Shown: in pieces, positions 26,501 through 40,239 of the stretch
Layout: each line of letters opens with the position of its first letter
How positions within the stretch are numbered: position 1 is the first letter of the stretch
Source of the DNA: Auanema rhodensis
Taxonomy: Eukaryota > Nematoda > Chromadorea > Rhabditida > Rhabditidae
Assembly: GCA_964057225.1 (NCBI GenBank)
Contig: OZ059897.1
Span: 18,228,001-18,292,000, forward strand
Length of the DNA stretch: 64,000 nt
Direction of reading: 5' to 3'
Position numbers and translations under genes: made by a program
Notes under the pieces: model-generated
The model's database searches: none
What the model was told of the DNA's origin: nothing
Seen by the model: the letters and a program-made list of their open reading frames with translations, nothing else

Positions 26501-28080
26501 AATACAAAAATTAGTTATAATCGTTTGAAAAATGATGCATTAGTGTATGTTGAGTTTCCATGTACACTCAACATTGCTTCCAAAAACATTTTGACAAAAA
26601 TTTTTTCGAAAAATTTCAAAATAATTTAGCAAAAAGTAGATGTTTTTAGATTCCATTTTTCAAGGCAAAGACGATGGACAATGTTATTCAACGAAAAAAT
26701 TAATTCTTCAGGGTGAAAATCGAGGATATAAGTGTGAACTTATATCAGTTGATATCTCGGTGCATTTTTAAGCTAGCGCAAATCTGATAACACAGATCGA
26801 CGCAGCTTAAAAATCCGCATCGAATGCACTATACTACATCGAGAAACGCTTAATACAAAAATTAGTTATAATCGTTTGAAAAATGATGCATTAGTGTATG
26901 TTGAGTTTCCATGTACACTTAACATTGCTTCCAAAAACATTTTGACAAAAATTTTTTCGAAAAATTTCAAAATAGTTTACCAAAAAGTAGATGTTTTTAG
27001 ATTCCATTTTTCAAGGCAAAGACGATGGACAATGTTATTCAACGAAAAAATTAATTCTTCAGGGTGAAAATCGAAGATATAAGTGTGAACTTATATCAGT
27101 TGATATCTCGGTGCATTTTTAAGCTAGCGTAAATCTGATAACACAGATCGACGCAGCTTAAAAATCCGCATCGAATGCACTATACTACATTGAGAAACGC
27201 TTAATACAAAAATCAGTTATAATCGTTTGAAAAATGATGCATTAGTGTATGTTGAGTTTCCATGTACACTCAACATTGCTTCCAAAAACATTTTGACAAA
27301 AATTTTTTCGAAAAATTTCAAAATAATTTAGCAAAAAGTAGATGTTTTTAGATTCCATTTTTCAAGGCAAAGACGATGGACAATGTTATTCAACGAAAAA
27401 ATTAATTCTTCAGGGTGAAAATCGAAGATATAAGTGTGAACTTATATCAGTTGATATCTCGGTGCATTTTTAAGCTAGCGCAAATCTGATAACACAGATC
27501 GACGCAGCTTAAAAATCCGCATCGAATGCACTATACTACATCGAGAAACGCTCAATACAAAAATTAGTTATAATCGTTTGAAAAATGATGCATTAGTGTA
27601 TGTTGAGTTTCCATGTACACTCAACATTGCTTCCAAAAACATTTTGACAAAAATTTTTTCGAAAAATTTCAAAATAATTTAGCAAAAAGTAGATGTTTTT
27701 AGATTCCATTTTTCAAGGCAAAGACGATGGACAATGTTATTCAACGAAAAAATTAATTCTTCAGGGTGAAAATCGAGGATATAAGTGTGAACTTATATCA
27801 GTTGATATCTCGGTGCATTTTTAAGCTAGCGCAAATCTGATAACACAGATCGACGCAGCTTAAAAATCCGCATCGAATGCACTATACTACATTGAGAAAC
27901 GCTTAATACAAAAATTAGTTATAATCGTTTGAAAAATGATGCATTAGTGTATGTTGAGTTTCCATGTACACTCAACATTGCTTCCAAAAACATTTTGACA
28001 AAAATTTTTTCGAAAAATTTCAAAATAATTTAGCAAAAAGTAGATGTTTTTAGATTCCATTTTTCAAGGCAAAGACGATG
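23518..28080. repeat. Pentamer/tetramer HOR block
   Basis: Units at 23518, 25273 and 26677 share CATCGAG, CTTAATAC, ACTTAACA and GTTTACC. Each is followed by a unit with CGAAGAT, AGCGTAAAT and AAAATCAGTTATAAT (23869, 25624, 27028). The spacing is 5 monomers (1755 bp), then 4 (1404 bp). After the second and third, units at 25975 and 27379 both have CATCGAG with CTCAATAC. The fourth member differs: the unit at 26326 has CTGATGACAC and CCGGATCG, the one at 27730 has neither. Confidence 0.82.
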
Positions 28081-31000
28081 GACAATGTTATTCAACGAAA
28101 AAATTAATTCTTCAGGGTGAAAATCGAAGATATAAGTGTGAACTTATATCAGTTGATATCTCGGTGCATTTTTAAGCTAGCGTAAATCTGATAACACAGA
28201 TCGACGCAGCTTAAAAATCCGGATCGAATGCACTATACTACATTGAGAAACGCTTAATACAAAAATTAGTTATAATCGTTTGAAAAATGATGCATTAGTG
28301 TATGTTGAGTTTCCATGTACACTCAACATTGCTTCCAAAAACATTTTGACAAAAATTTTTTCGAAAAATTTCAAAATAATTTAGCAAAAAGTAGATGTTT
28401 TTAGATTCCATTTTTCAAGGCAAAGACGATGGACAATGTTATTCAACGAAAAAATTAATTCTTCAGGGTGAAAATCGAAGATATAAGTGTGAACTTATAT
28501 CAGTTGATATCTCGGTGCATTTTTAAGCTAGCGCAAATCTGATAACACAGATCGACGCAGCTTACAAAACCGCATCGAATGCACTATACTACATTGAGAA
28601 ACGCTTAATACAAAAATTAGTTATAATCGTTTGAAAAATGATGCATTAGTGTATGTTGAGTTTCCATGTACACTCAACATTGCTTCCAAAAACATTTTGA
28701 CAAAAATTTTTTCGAAAAATTTCAAAATAATTTAGCAAAAAGTAGATGTTTTTAGATTCCATTTTTCAAGGCAAAGACGATGGACAATGTTATTCAACGA
28801 AAAAATTAATTCTTCAGGGTGAAAATCGAGGATATAAGTGTGAACTTATATCAGTTGATATCTCGGTGCATTTTTAAGCTAGCGCAAATCTGATAACACA
28901 GATCGACGCAGCTTAAAAATCCGCATCGAATGCACTATACTACATTGAGAAACGCTTAATACAAAAATTAGTTATAATCGTTTGAAAAATGATGCATTAG
29001 TGTATGTTGAGTTTCCATGTACACTCAACATTGCTTCCAAAAACATTTTGACAAAAATTTTTTCGAAAAATTTCAAAATAATTTAGCAAAAAGTAGATGT
29101 TTTTAGATTCCATTTTTCAAGGCAAAGACGATGGACAATGTTATTCAACGAAAAAATTAATTCTTCAGGGTGAAAATCGAAGATATAAGTGTGAACTTAT
29201 ATCAGTTGATATCTCGGTGCATTTTTAAGCTAGCGTAAATCTGATAACACAGATCGACGCAGCTTAAAAATCCGGATCGAATGCACTATACTACATTGAG
29301 AAACGCTTAATACAAAAATTAGTTATAATCGTTTGAAAAATGATGCATTAGTGTATGTTGAGTTTCCATGTACACTCAACATTGCTTCCAAAAACATTTT
29401 GACAAAAATTTTTTCGAAAAATTTCAAAATAATTTAGCAAAAAGTAGATGTTTTTAGATTCCATTTTTCAAGGCAAAGACGATGGACAATGTTATTCAAC
29501 GAAAAAATTAATTCTTCAGGGTGAAAATCGAAGATATAAGTGTGAACTTATATCAGTTGATATCTCGGTGCATTTTTAAGCTAACGCAAATCTGATAACA
29601 CAGATCGACGCAGCTTAAAAATCCGCATCGAATGCACTATACTACATTGAGAAACGCTTAATACAAAAATTAGTTATAATCGTTTGAAAAATGATGCATT
29701 AGTGTATGTTGAGTTTCCATGTACACTCAACATTGCTTCCAAAAACATTTTGACAAAAATTTTTTCGAAAAATTTCAAAATAATTTAGCAAAAAGTAGAT
29801 GTTTTTAGATTCCATTTTTCAAGGCAAAGACGATGGACAATGTTATTCAATGAAAAAATTAATTCTTCAGGGTGAAAATCGAGGATATAAGTGTGAACTT
29901 ATATCAGTTGATATCTCGGTGCATTTTTAAGCTAGCGCAAATCTGATAACACAGATCGACGCAGCTTAAAAATCCGCATCGAATGCACTATACTACATCG
30001 AGAAACGCTCAATACAAAAATTAGTTATAATCGTTTGAAAAATGATGCATTAGTGTATGTTGAGTTTCCATGTACACTCAACATTGCTTCCAAAAACATT
30101 TTGACAAAAATTTTTTCGAAAAATTTCAAAATAATTTAGCAAAAAGTAGATGTTTTTAGATTCCATTTTTCAAGGCAAAGACGATGGACAATGTTATTCA
30201 ACGAAAAAATTAATTCTTCAGGGTGAAAATCGAGGATATAAGTGTGAACTTATATCAGTTGATATCTCGGTGCATTTTTAAGCTAGCGCAAATCTGATAA
30301 CACAGATCGACGCAGCTTACAAAACCGCATCGAATGCACTATACTACATTGAGAAACGCTTAATACAAAAATTAGTTATAATCGTTTGAAAAATGATGCA
30401 TTAGTGTATGTTGAGTTTCCATGTACACTCAACATTGCTTCCAAAAACATTTTGACAAAAATTTTTTCGAAAAATTTCAAAATAATTTAGCAAAAAGTAG
30501 ATGTTTTTAGATTCCATTTTTCAAGGCAAAGACGATGGACAATGTTATTCAACGAAAAAATTAATTCTTCAGGGTGAAAATCGAAGATATAAGTGTGAAC
30601 TTATATCAGTTGATATCTCGGTGCATTTTTAAGCTAGCGTAAATCTGATAACACAGATCGACGCAGCTTAAAAATCCGGATCGAATGCACTATACTACAT
30701 TGAGAAACGCTTAATACAAAAATTAGTTATAATCGTTTGAAAAATGATGCATTAGTGTATGTTGAGTTTCCATGTACACTCAACATTGCTTCCAAAAACA
30801 TTTTGACAAAAATTTTTTCGAAAAATTTCAAAATAATTTAGCAAAAAGTAGATGTTTTTAGATTCCATTTTTCAAGGCAAAGACGATGGACAATGTTATT
30901 CAACGAAAAAATTAATTCTTCAGGGTGAAAATCGAGGATATAAGTGTGAACTTATATCAGTTGATATCTCGGTGCATTTTTAAGCTAGCGCAAATCTGAT

Positions 31001-34000
31001 AACACAGATCGACGCAGCTTAAAAATCCGGATCGAATGCACTATACTACATTGAGAAAAGCTTAATACAAAAATTAGTTATGATCGTTTGAAAAATGATG
31101 CATTAGTGTATGTTGAGTTTCCATGTACACTCAACATTGCTTCCAAAAACATTTTGACAAAAATTTTTTCGAAAAATTTCAAAATAATTTAGCAAAAAGT
31201 AGATGTTTTTAGATTCCATTTTTCAAGGCAAAGACGATGGACAATGTTATTCAACGAAAAAATTAATTCTTCAGGGTGAAAATCGAGGATATAAGTGTGA
31301 ACTTATATCAGTTGATATCTCGGTGCATTTTTAAGCTAGCGCAAATCTGATAACACAGATCGACGCAGCTTAAAAATCCGCATCGAATGCACTATACTAC
31401 ATTGAGAAACGCTTAATACAAAAATTAGTTATAATCGTTTGAAAAATGATGCATTAGTGTATGTTGAGTTTCCATGTACACTCAACATTGCTTCCAAAAA
31501 CATTTTGACAAAAATTTTTTCGAAAAATTTCAAAATAATTTAGCAAAAAGTAGATGTTTTTAGATTCCATTTTTCAAGGCAAAGACGATGGACAATGTTA
31601 TTCAACGAAAAAATTAATTCTTCAGGGTGAAAATCGAGGATATAAGTGTGAACTTATATCAGTTGATATCTCGGTGCATTTTTAAGCTAGCGCAAATCTG
31701 ATAACACAGATCGACGCAGCTTAAAAATCCGCATCGAATGCACTATACTACATTGAGAAACGCTTAATACAAAAATTAGTTATAATCGTTTGAAAAATGA
31801 TGCATTAGTGTATGTTGAGTTTCCATGTACACTCAACATTGCTTCCAAAAACATTTTGACAAAAATTTTTTCGAAAAATTTCAAAATAATTTAGCAAAAA
31901 GTAGATGTTTTTAGATTCCATTTTTCAAGGCAAAGACGATGGACAATGTTATTCAACGAAAAAATTAATTCTTCAGGGTGAAAATCGAAGATATAAGTGT
32001 GAACTTATATCAGTTGATATCTCGGTGCATTTTTAAGCTAGCGTAAATCTGATAACACAGATCGACGCAGCTTAAAAATCCGGATCGAATGCACTATACT
32101 ACATTGAGAAACGCTTAATACAAAAATTAGTTATAATCGTTTGAAAAATGATGCATTAGTGTATGTTGAGTTTCCATGTACACTCAACATTGCTTCCAAA
32201 AACATTTTGACAAAAATTTTTTCGAAAAATTTCAAAATAATTTAGCAAAAAGTAGATGTTTTTAGATTCCATTTTTCAAGGCAAAGACGATGGACAATGT
32301 TATTCAACGAAAAAATTAATTCTTCAGGGTGAAAATCGAGGATATAAGTGTGAACTTATATCAGTTGATATCTCGGTGCATTTTTAAGCTAGCGCAAATC
32401 TGATAACACAGATCGACGCAGCTTAAAAATCCGCATCGAATGCACTATACTACATTGAGAAACGCTTAATACAAAAATTAGTTATAATCGTTTGAAAAAT
32501 GATGCATTAGTGTATGTTGAGTTTCCATGTACACTCAACATTGCTTCCAAAAACATTTTGACAAAAATTTTTTCGAAAAATTTCAAAATAATTTAGCAAA
32601 AAGTAGATGTTTTTAGATTCCATTTTTCAAGGCAAAGACGATGGACAATGTTATTCAACGAAAAAATTAATTCTTCAGGGTGAAAATCGAAGATATAAGT
32701 GTGAACTTATATCAGTTGATATCTCGGTGCATTTTTAAGCTAGCGTAAATCTGATAACACAGATCGACGCAGCTTAAAAATCCGGATCGAATGCACTATA
32801 CTACATTGAGAAACGCTTAATACAAAAATTAGTTATAATCGTTTGAAAAATGATGCATTAGTGTATGTTGAGTTTCCATGTACACTCAACATTGCTTCCA
32901 AAAACATTTTGACAAAAATTTTTTCGAAAAATTTCAAAATAATTTAGCAAAAAGTAGATCTTTTTAGATTCCATTTTTCAAGGCAAAGACGATGGACAAT
33001 GTTATTCAACGAAAAAATTAATTCTTCAGGGTGAAAATCGAAGATATAAGTGTGAACTTATATCAGTTGATATCTCGGTGCATTTTTAAGCTAGCGCAAA
33101 TCTGATAACACAGATCGACGCAGCTTAAAAATCCGCATCGAATGCACTATACTACATTGAGAAACGCTTAATACAAAAATTAGTTATAATCGTTTGAAAA
33201 ATGATGCATTAGTGTATGTTGAGTTTCCATGTACACTCAACATTGCTTCCAAAAACATTTTGACAAAAATTTTTTCGAAAAATTTCAAAATAATTTAGCA
33301 AAAAGTAGATGTTTTTAGATTCCATTTTTCAAGGCAAAGACGATGGACAATGTTATTCAACGAAAAAATTAATTCTTCAGGGTGAAAATCGAAGATATAA
33401 GTGTGAACTTATATCAGTTGATATCTCGGTGCATTTTTAAGCTAGCGTAAATCTGATAACACAGATCGACGCAGCTTAAAAATCCGGATCGAATGCACTA
33501 TACTACATTGAGAAACGCTTAATACAAAAATTAGTTATAATCGTTTGAAAAATGATGCATTAGTGTATGTTGAGTTTCCATGTACACTCAACATTGCTTC
33601 CAAAAACATTTTGACAAAAATTTTTTCGAAAAATTTCAAAATAATTTAGCAAAAAGTAGATGTTTTTAGATTCCATTTTTCAAGGCAAAGACGATGGACA
33701 ATGTTATTCAACGAAAAAATTAATTCTTCAGGGTGAAAATCGAGGATATAAGTGTGAACTTATATCAGTTGATATCTCGGTGCATTTTTAAGCTAGCGTA
33801 AATCTGATAACACAGATCGACGCAGCTTAAAAATCCGCATCGAATGCACTATACTACATTGAGAAACGCTTAATACAAAAATTAGTTATAATCGTTTGAA
33901 AAATGATGCATTAGTGTATGTTGAGTTTCCATGTACACTCAACATTGCTTCCAAAAACATTTTGACAAAAATTTTTTCGAAAAATTTCAAAATAATTTAG

Positions 34001-36504
34001 CAAAAAGTAGATGTTTTTAGATTCCATTTTTCAAGGCAAAGACGATGGACAATGTTATTCAACGAAAAAATTAATTCTTCAGGGTGAAAATCGAGGATAT
34101 AAGTGTGAACTTATATCAGTTGATATCTCGGTGCATTTTTAAGCTAGCGCAAATCTGATAACACAGATCGACGCAGCTTAAAAATCCGCATCGAATGCAC
34201 TATACTACATCGAGAAACGCTCAATACAAAAATTAGTTATAATCGTTTGAAAAATGATGCATTAGTGTATGTTGAGTTTCCATGTACACTCAACATTGCT
34301 TCCAAAAACATTTTGACAAAAATTTTTTCGAAAAATTTCAAAATAATTTAGCAGAAAGTAGATGTTTTTAGATTCCATTTTTCAAGGCAAAGACGATGGA
34401 CAATGTTATTCAACGAAAAAATTAATTCTTCAGGGTGAAAATCGAAGATATAAGTGTGAACTTATATCAGTTGATATCTCGGTGCATTTTTAAGCTAGCG
34501 CAAATCTGATAACACAGATCGACGCAGCTTAAAAATCCGCATCGAATGCACTATACTACATCGAGAAACGCTCAATACAAAAATTAGTTATAATCGTTTG
34601 AAAAATGATGCATTAGTGTATGTTGAGTTTCCATGTACACTTAACATTGCTTCCAAAAACATTTTGACAAAAATTTTTTCGAAAAATTTCAAAATAGTTT
34701 ACCAAAAAGTAGATGTTTTTAGATTCCATTTTTCAAGGCAAAGACGATGGACAATGTTATTCAACGAAAAAATTAATTCTTCAGGGTGAAAATCGAAGAT
34801 ATAAGTGTGAACTTATATCAGTTGATATCTCGGTGCATTTTTAAGCTAGCGCAAATCTGATAACACAGATCGACGCAGCTTAAAAATCCGCATCGAATGC
34901 ACTATACTACATTGAGAAACGCTTAATACAAAAATTAGTTATAATCGTTTGAAAAATGATGCATTAGTGTATGTTGAGTTTCCATGTACACTCAACATTG
35001 CTTCCAAAAACATTTTGACAAAAATTTTTTCGAAAAATTTCAAAATAATTTAGCAAAAAGTAGATGTTTTTAGATTCCATTTTTCAAGGCAAAGACGATG
35101 GACAATGTTATTCAACGAAAAAATTAATTCTTCAGGGTGAAAATCGAGGATATAAGTGTGAACTTATATCAGTTGATATCTCGGTGCATTTTTAAGCTAG
35201 CGCAAATCTGATAACACAGATCGACGCAGCTTAAAAATCCGCATCGAATGCACTATACTACATTGAGAAACGCTTAATACAAAAATTAGTTATAATCGTT
35301 TGAAAAATGATGCATTAGTGTATGTTGAGTTTCCATGTACACTCAACATTGCTTCCAAAAACATTTTGACAAAAGTTTTTTCGAAAAATTTCAAAATAAT
35401 TTAGCAAAAAGTAGATGTTTTTAGATTCCATTTTTCAAGGCAAAGACGATGGACAATGTTATTCAACGAAAAAATTAATTCTTCAGGGTGAAAATCGAAG
35501 ATATAAGTGTGAACTTATATCAGTTGATATCTCGGTGCATTTTTAAGCTAGCGCAAATCTGATAACACAGATCGACGCAGCTTAAAAATCCGCATCGAAT
35601 GCACTATACTACATTGAGAAACGCTTAATACAAAAATTAGTTATAATCGTTTGAAAAATGATGCATTAGTGTATGTTGAGTTTCCATGTACACTCAACAT
35701 TGCTTCCAAAAACATTTTGACAAAAGTTTTTTCGAAAAATTTCAAAATAATTTAGCAAAAAGTAGATGTTTTTAGATTCCATTTTTCAAGGCAAAGACGA
35801 TGGACAATGTTATTCAACGAAAAAATTAATTCTTCAGGGTGAAAATCGAAGATATAAGTGTGAACTTATATCAGTTGATATCTCGGTGCATTTTTAAGCT
35901 AGCGTAAATCTGATAACACAGATCGACGCAGCTTAAAAATCCGGATCGAATGCACTATACTACATTGAGAAACGCTTAATACAAAAATTAGTTATAATCG
36001 TTTGAAAAATGATGCATTAGTGTATGTTGAGTTTCCATGTACACTCAACATTGCTTCCAAAAACATTTTGACAAAAATTTTTTCGAAAAATTTCAAAATA
36101 ATTTAGCAAAAAGTAGATGTTTTTAGATTCCATTTTTCAAGGCAAAGACGATGGACAATGTTATTCAACGAAAAAATTAATTCTTCAGGGTGAAAATCGA
36201 GGATATAAGTGTGAACTTATATCAGTTGATATCTCGGTGCATTTTTAAGCTAGCGCAAATCTGATAACACAGATCGACGCAGCTTAAAAATCCGCATCGA
36301 ATGCACTATACTACATCGAGAAACGCTCAATACAAAAATTAGTTATAATCGTTTGAAAAATGATGCATTAGTGTATGTTGAGTTTCCATGTACACTCAAC
36401 ATTGCTTCCAAAAACATTTTGACAAAAATTTTTTCGAAAAATTTCAAAATAATTTAGCAAAAAGTAGATGTTTTTAGATTCCATTTTTCAAGGCAAAGAC
36501 GATG
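28081..36504. repeat. Monomers with paired AGCGTAAAT and CCGGATCG variants
   Basis: Twenty-four monomers. Units at 28081, 29134, 30538, 31942, 32644, 33346 and 35803 carry CGAAGAT, AGCGTAAAT and CCGGATCG together, spaced 3, 4, 4, 2, 2 and 7 units apart. CTTACAAAACCG marks units at 28432 and 30187. AAAAGTTTTTTCG marks the adjacent units at 35101 and 35452. Private changes include CTAACGC in the unit at 29485, which loses GCTAGC, and GTAGATCTTTTTAG in the one at 32644. Spacings of a single type vary, so this is a mosaic, not a regular HOR. Confidence 0.78.
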
Positions 36505-36729
36505 GACAATGTTATTCAACGAAAAAATTAATTCTTCAGGGTGAAAATCGAAGATATAAGTGTGAACTTATATCAGTTGATATCTCGGTGCATTAGTGTA
36601 TGTTGAGTTTCCATGTACACTCAACATTGCTTCCAAAAACATTTTGACAAAAATTTTTTCGAAAAATTTCAAAATAATTTAGCAAAAAGTAGATGTTTTT
36701 AGATTCCATTTTTCAAGGCAAAGACGATG
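36505..36729. repeat. Truncated 225-bp monomer (126-bp internal deletion)
   Basis: Unit positions 1-84 are followed directly by position 211 onward. TGCATT occurs at unit positions 85-90 and 211-216 in the full monomer and only once here (36589-36594), so the deletion is bounded by a 6-base direct repeat. The lost part includes the 11-bp-arm dyad, the GCTAGC site and the first half of the TGAAAAATGA stretch. GATATC is kept at 36579-36584. The next full monomer starts at 36730. This is the only length change I find in the window. Confidence 0.97.
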
Positions 36730-38133
36730 GACAATGTTATTCAACGAAAAAATTAATTCTTCAGGGTGAAAATCGAAGATATAAGTGTGAACTTATATCA
36801 GTTGATATCTCGGTGCATTTTTAAGCTAGCGTAAATCTGATAACACAGATCGACGCAGCTTAAAAATCCGCATCGAATGCACTATACTACATTGAGAAAC
36901 GCTTAATACAAAAATTAGTTATAATCGTTTGAAAAATGATGCATTAGTGTATGTTGAGTTTCCATGTACACTCAACATTGCTTCCAAAAACATTTTGACA
37001 AAAATTTTTTCGAAAAATTTCAAAATAATTTAGCAAAAAGTAGATGTTTTTAGATTCCATTTTTCAAGGCAAAGACGATGGACAATGTTATTCAACGAAA
37101 AAATTAATTCTTCAGGGTGAAAATCGAGGATATAAGTGTGAACTTATATCAGTTGATATCTCGGTGCATTTTTAAGCTAGCGCAAATCTGATAACACAGA
37201 TCGACGCAGCTTAAAAATCCGCATCGAATGCACTATACTACATCGAGAAACGCTCAATACAAAAATTAGTTATAATCGTTTGAAAAATGATGCATTAGTG
37301 TATGTTGAGTTTCCATGTACACTCAACATTGCTTCCAAAAACATTTTGACAAAAATTTTTTCGAAAAATTTCAAAATAATTTAGCAAAAAGTAGATGTTT
37401 TTAGATTCCATTTTTCAAGGCAAAGACGATGGACAATGTTATTCAACGAAAAAATTAATTCTTCAGGGTGAAAATCGAAGATATAAGTGTGAACTTATAT
37501 CAGTTGATATCTCGGTGCATTTTTAAGCTAGCGTAAATCTGATAACACAGATCGACGCAGCTTAAAAATCCGCATCGAATGCACTATACTACATTGAGAA
37601 ACGCTTAATACAAAAATTAGTTATAATCGTTTGAAAAATGATGCATTAGTGTATGTTGAGTTTCCATGTACACTCAACATTGCTTCCAAAAACATTTTGA
37701 CAAAAATTTTTTCGAAAAATTTCAAAATAATTTAGCAAAAAGTAGATGTTTTTAGATTCCATTTTTCAAGGCAAAGACGATGGACAATGTTATTCAACGA
37801 AAAAATTAATTCTTCAGGGTGAAAATCGAGGATATAAGTGTGAACTTATATCAGTTGATATCTCGGTGCATTTTTAAGCTAGCGCAAATCTGATAACACA
37901 GATCGACGCAGCTTAAAAATCCGCATCGAATGCACTATACTACATCGAGAAACGCTCAATACAAAAATTAGTTATAATCGTTTGAAAAATGATGCATTAG
38001 TGTATGTTGAGTTTCCATGTACACTCAACATTGCTTCCAAAAACATTTTGACAAAAATTTTTTCGAAAAATTTCAAAATAATTTAGCAAAAAGTAGATGT
38101 TTTTAGATTCCATTTTTCAAGGCAAAGACGATG
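36730..38133. repeat. Dimer HOR, 702 bp, two copies
   Basis: Units at 36730 and 37432 carry CGAAGAT, AGCGTAAAT and CTTAATAC. Units at 37081 and 37783 carry CGAGGAT, CATCGAG and CTCAATAC. The order repeats twice right after the truncated monomer. The pair of types matches the neighbours on the left (35803 and 36154), except that the left copy also has CCGGATCG. Confidence 0.87.
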
Positions 38134-40239
38134 GACAATGTTATTCAACGAAAAAATTAATTCTTCAGGGTGAAAATCGAAGATATAAGTGTGAACTTAT
38201 ATCAGTTGATATCTCGGTGCATTTTTAAGCTAGCGCAAATCTGATAACACAGATCGACGCAGCTTAAAAATCCGCATCGAATGCACTATACTACATCGAG
38301 AAACGCTCAATACAAAAATTAGTTATAATCGTTTGAAAAATGATGCATTAGTGTATGTTGAGTTTCCATGTACACTCAACATTGCTTCCAAAAACATTTT
38401 GACAAAAATTTTTTCGAAAAATTTCAAAATAATTTAGCAAAAAGTAGATGTTTTTAGATTCCATTTTTCAAGGCAAAGACGATGGACAATGTTATTCAAC
38501 GAAAAAATTAATTCTTCAGGGTGAAAATCGAGGATATAAGTGTGAACTTATATCAGTTGATATCTCGGTGCATTTTTAAGCTAGCGCAAATCTGATAACA
38601 CAGATCGACGCAGCTTAAAAATCCGCATCGAATGCACTATACTACATCGAGAAACGCTCAATACAAAAATTAGTTATAATCGTTTGAAAAATGATGCATT
38701 AGTGTATGTTGAGTTTCCATGTACACTCAACATTGCTTCCAAAAACATTTTGACAAAAATTTTTTCGAAAAATTTCAAAATAATTTAGCAAAAAGTAGAT
38801 GTTTTTAGATTCCATTTTTCAAGGCAAAGACGATGGACAATGTTATTCAACGAAAAAATTAATTCTTCAGGGTGAAAATCGAAGATATAAGTGTGAACTT
38901 ATATCAGTTGATATCTCGGTGCATTTTTAAGCTAGCGCAAATCTGATAACACAGATCGACGCAGCTTAAAAATCCGCATCGAATGCACTATACTACATCG
39001 AGAAACGCTCAATACAAAAATTAGTTATAATCGTTTGAAAAATGATGCATTAGTGTATGTTGAGTTTCCATGTACACTTAACATTGCTTCCAAAAACATT
39101 TTGACAAAAATTTTTTCGAAAAATTTCAAAATAATTTACCAAAAAGTAGATGTTTTTAGATTCCATTTTTCAAGGCAAAGACGATGGACAATGTTATTCA
39201 ACGAAAAAATTAATTCTTCAGGGTGAAAATCGAAGATATAAGTGTGAACTTATATCAGTTGATATCTCGGTGCATTTTTAAGCTAGCGCAAATCTGATAA
39301 CACAGATCGACGCAGCTTAAAAATCCGCATCGAATGCACTATACTACATTGAGAAACGCTTAATACAAAAATTAGTTATAATCGTTTGAAAAATGATGCA
39401 TTAGTGTATGTTGAGTTTCCATGTACACTTAACATTGCTTCCAAAAACATTTTGACAAAAATTTTTTCGAAAAATTTCAAAATAATTTAGCAAAAAGTAG
39501 ATGTTTTTAGATTCCATTTTTCAAGGCAAAGACGATGGACAATGTTATTCAACGAAAAAATTAATTCTTCAGGGTGAAAATCGAAGATATAAGTGTGAAC
39601 TTATATCAGTTGATATCTCGGTGCATTTTTAAGCTAGCGTAAATCTGATAACACAGATCGACGCAGCTTAAAAATCCGCATCGAATGCACTATACTACAT
39701 TGAGAAACGCTTAATACAAAAATTAGTTATAATCGTTTGAAAAATGATGCATTAGTGTATGTTGAGTTTCCATGTACACTCAACATTGCTTCCAAAAACA
39801 TTTTGACAAAAATTTTTTCGAAAAATTTCAAAATAATTTAGCAAAAAGTAGATGTTTTTAGATTCCATTTTTCAAGGCAAAGACGATGGACAATGTTATT
39901 CAACGAAAAAATTAATTCTTCAGGGTGAAAATCGAGGATATAAGTGTGAACTTATATCAGTTGATATCTCGGTGCATTTTTAAGCTAGCGCAAATCTGAT
40001 AACACAGATCGACGCAGCGTAAAAATCCGCATCGAATGCACTATACTACATTGAGAAAAGCTTAATACAAAAATTAGTTATAATCGTTTGAAAAATGATG
40101 CATTAGTGTATGTTGAGTTTCCATGTACACTTAACATTGCTTCCAAAAACATTTTGACAAAAATTTTTTCGAAAAATTTCAAAATAATTTAGCAAAAAGT
40201 AGATGTTTTTAGATTCCATTTTTCAAGGCAAAGACGATG
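38134..40239. repeat. Mixed monomers between two dimer arrays
   Basis: Six monomers. Units at 38134, 38485 and 38836 all carry CATCGAG with CTCAATAC. The unit at 38836 has ACTTAACA and AATAATTTACC, an intermediate between the common TTTAGC and the GTTTACC form. The unit at 39187 has ACTTAACA with the common TTTAGC. The unit at 39538 has AGCGTAAAT. The unit at 39889 has private CAGCGTAAAAAT and AAAAGCTTAATAC. Confidence 0.75.

Noticed and set aside
36589-36594. Insertion or mobile element boundary at the phase break
   Set aside because: Both sides align to the same unit with 126 bases missing between two copies of TGCATT; no foreign base is present.
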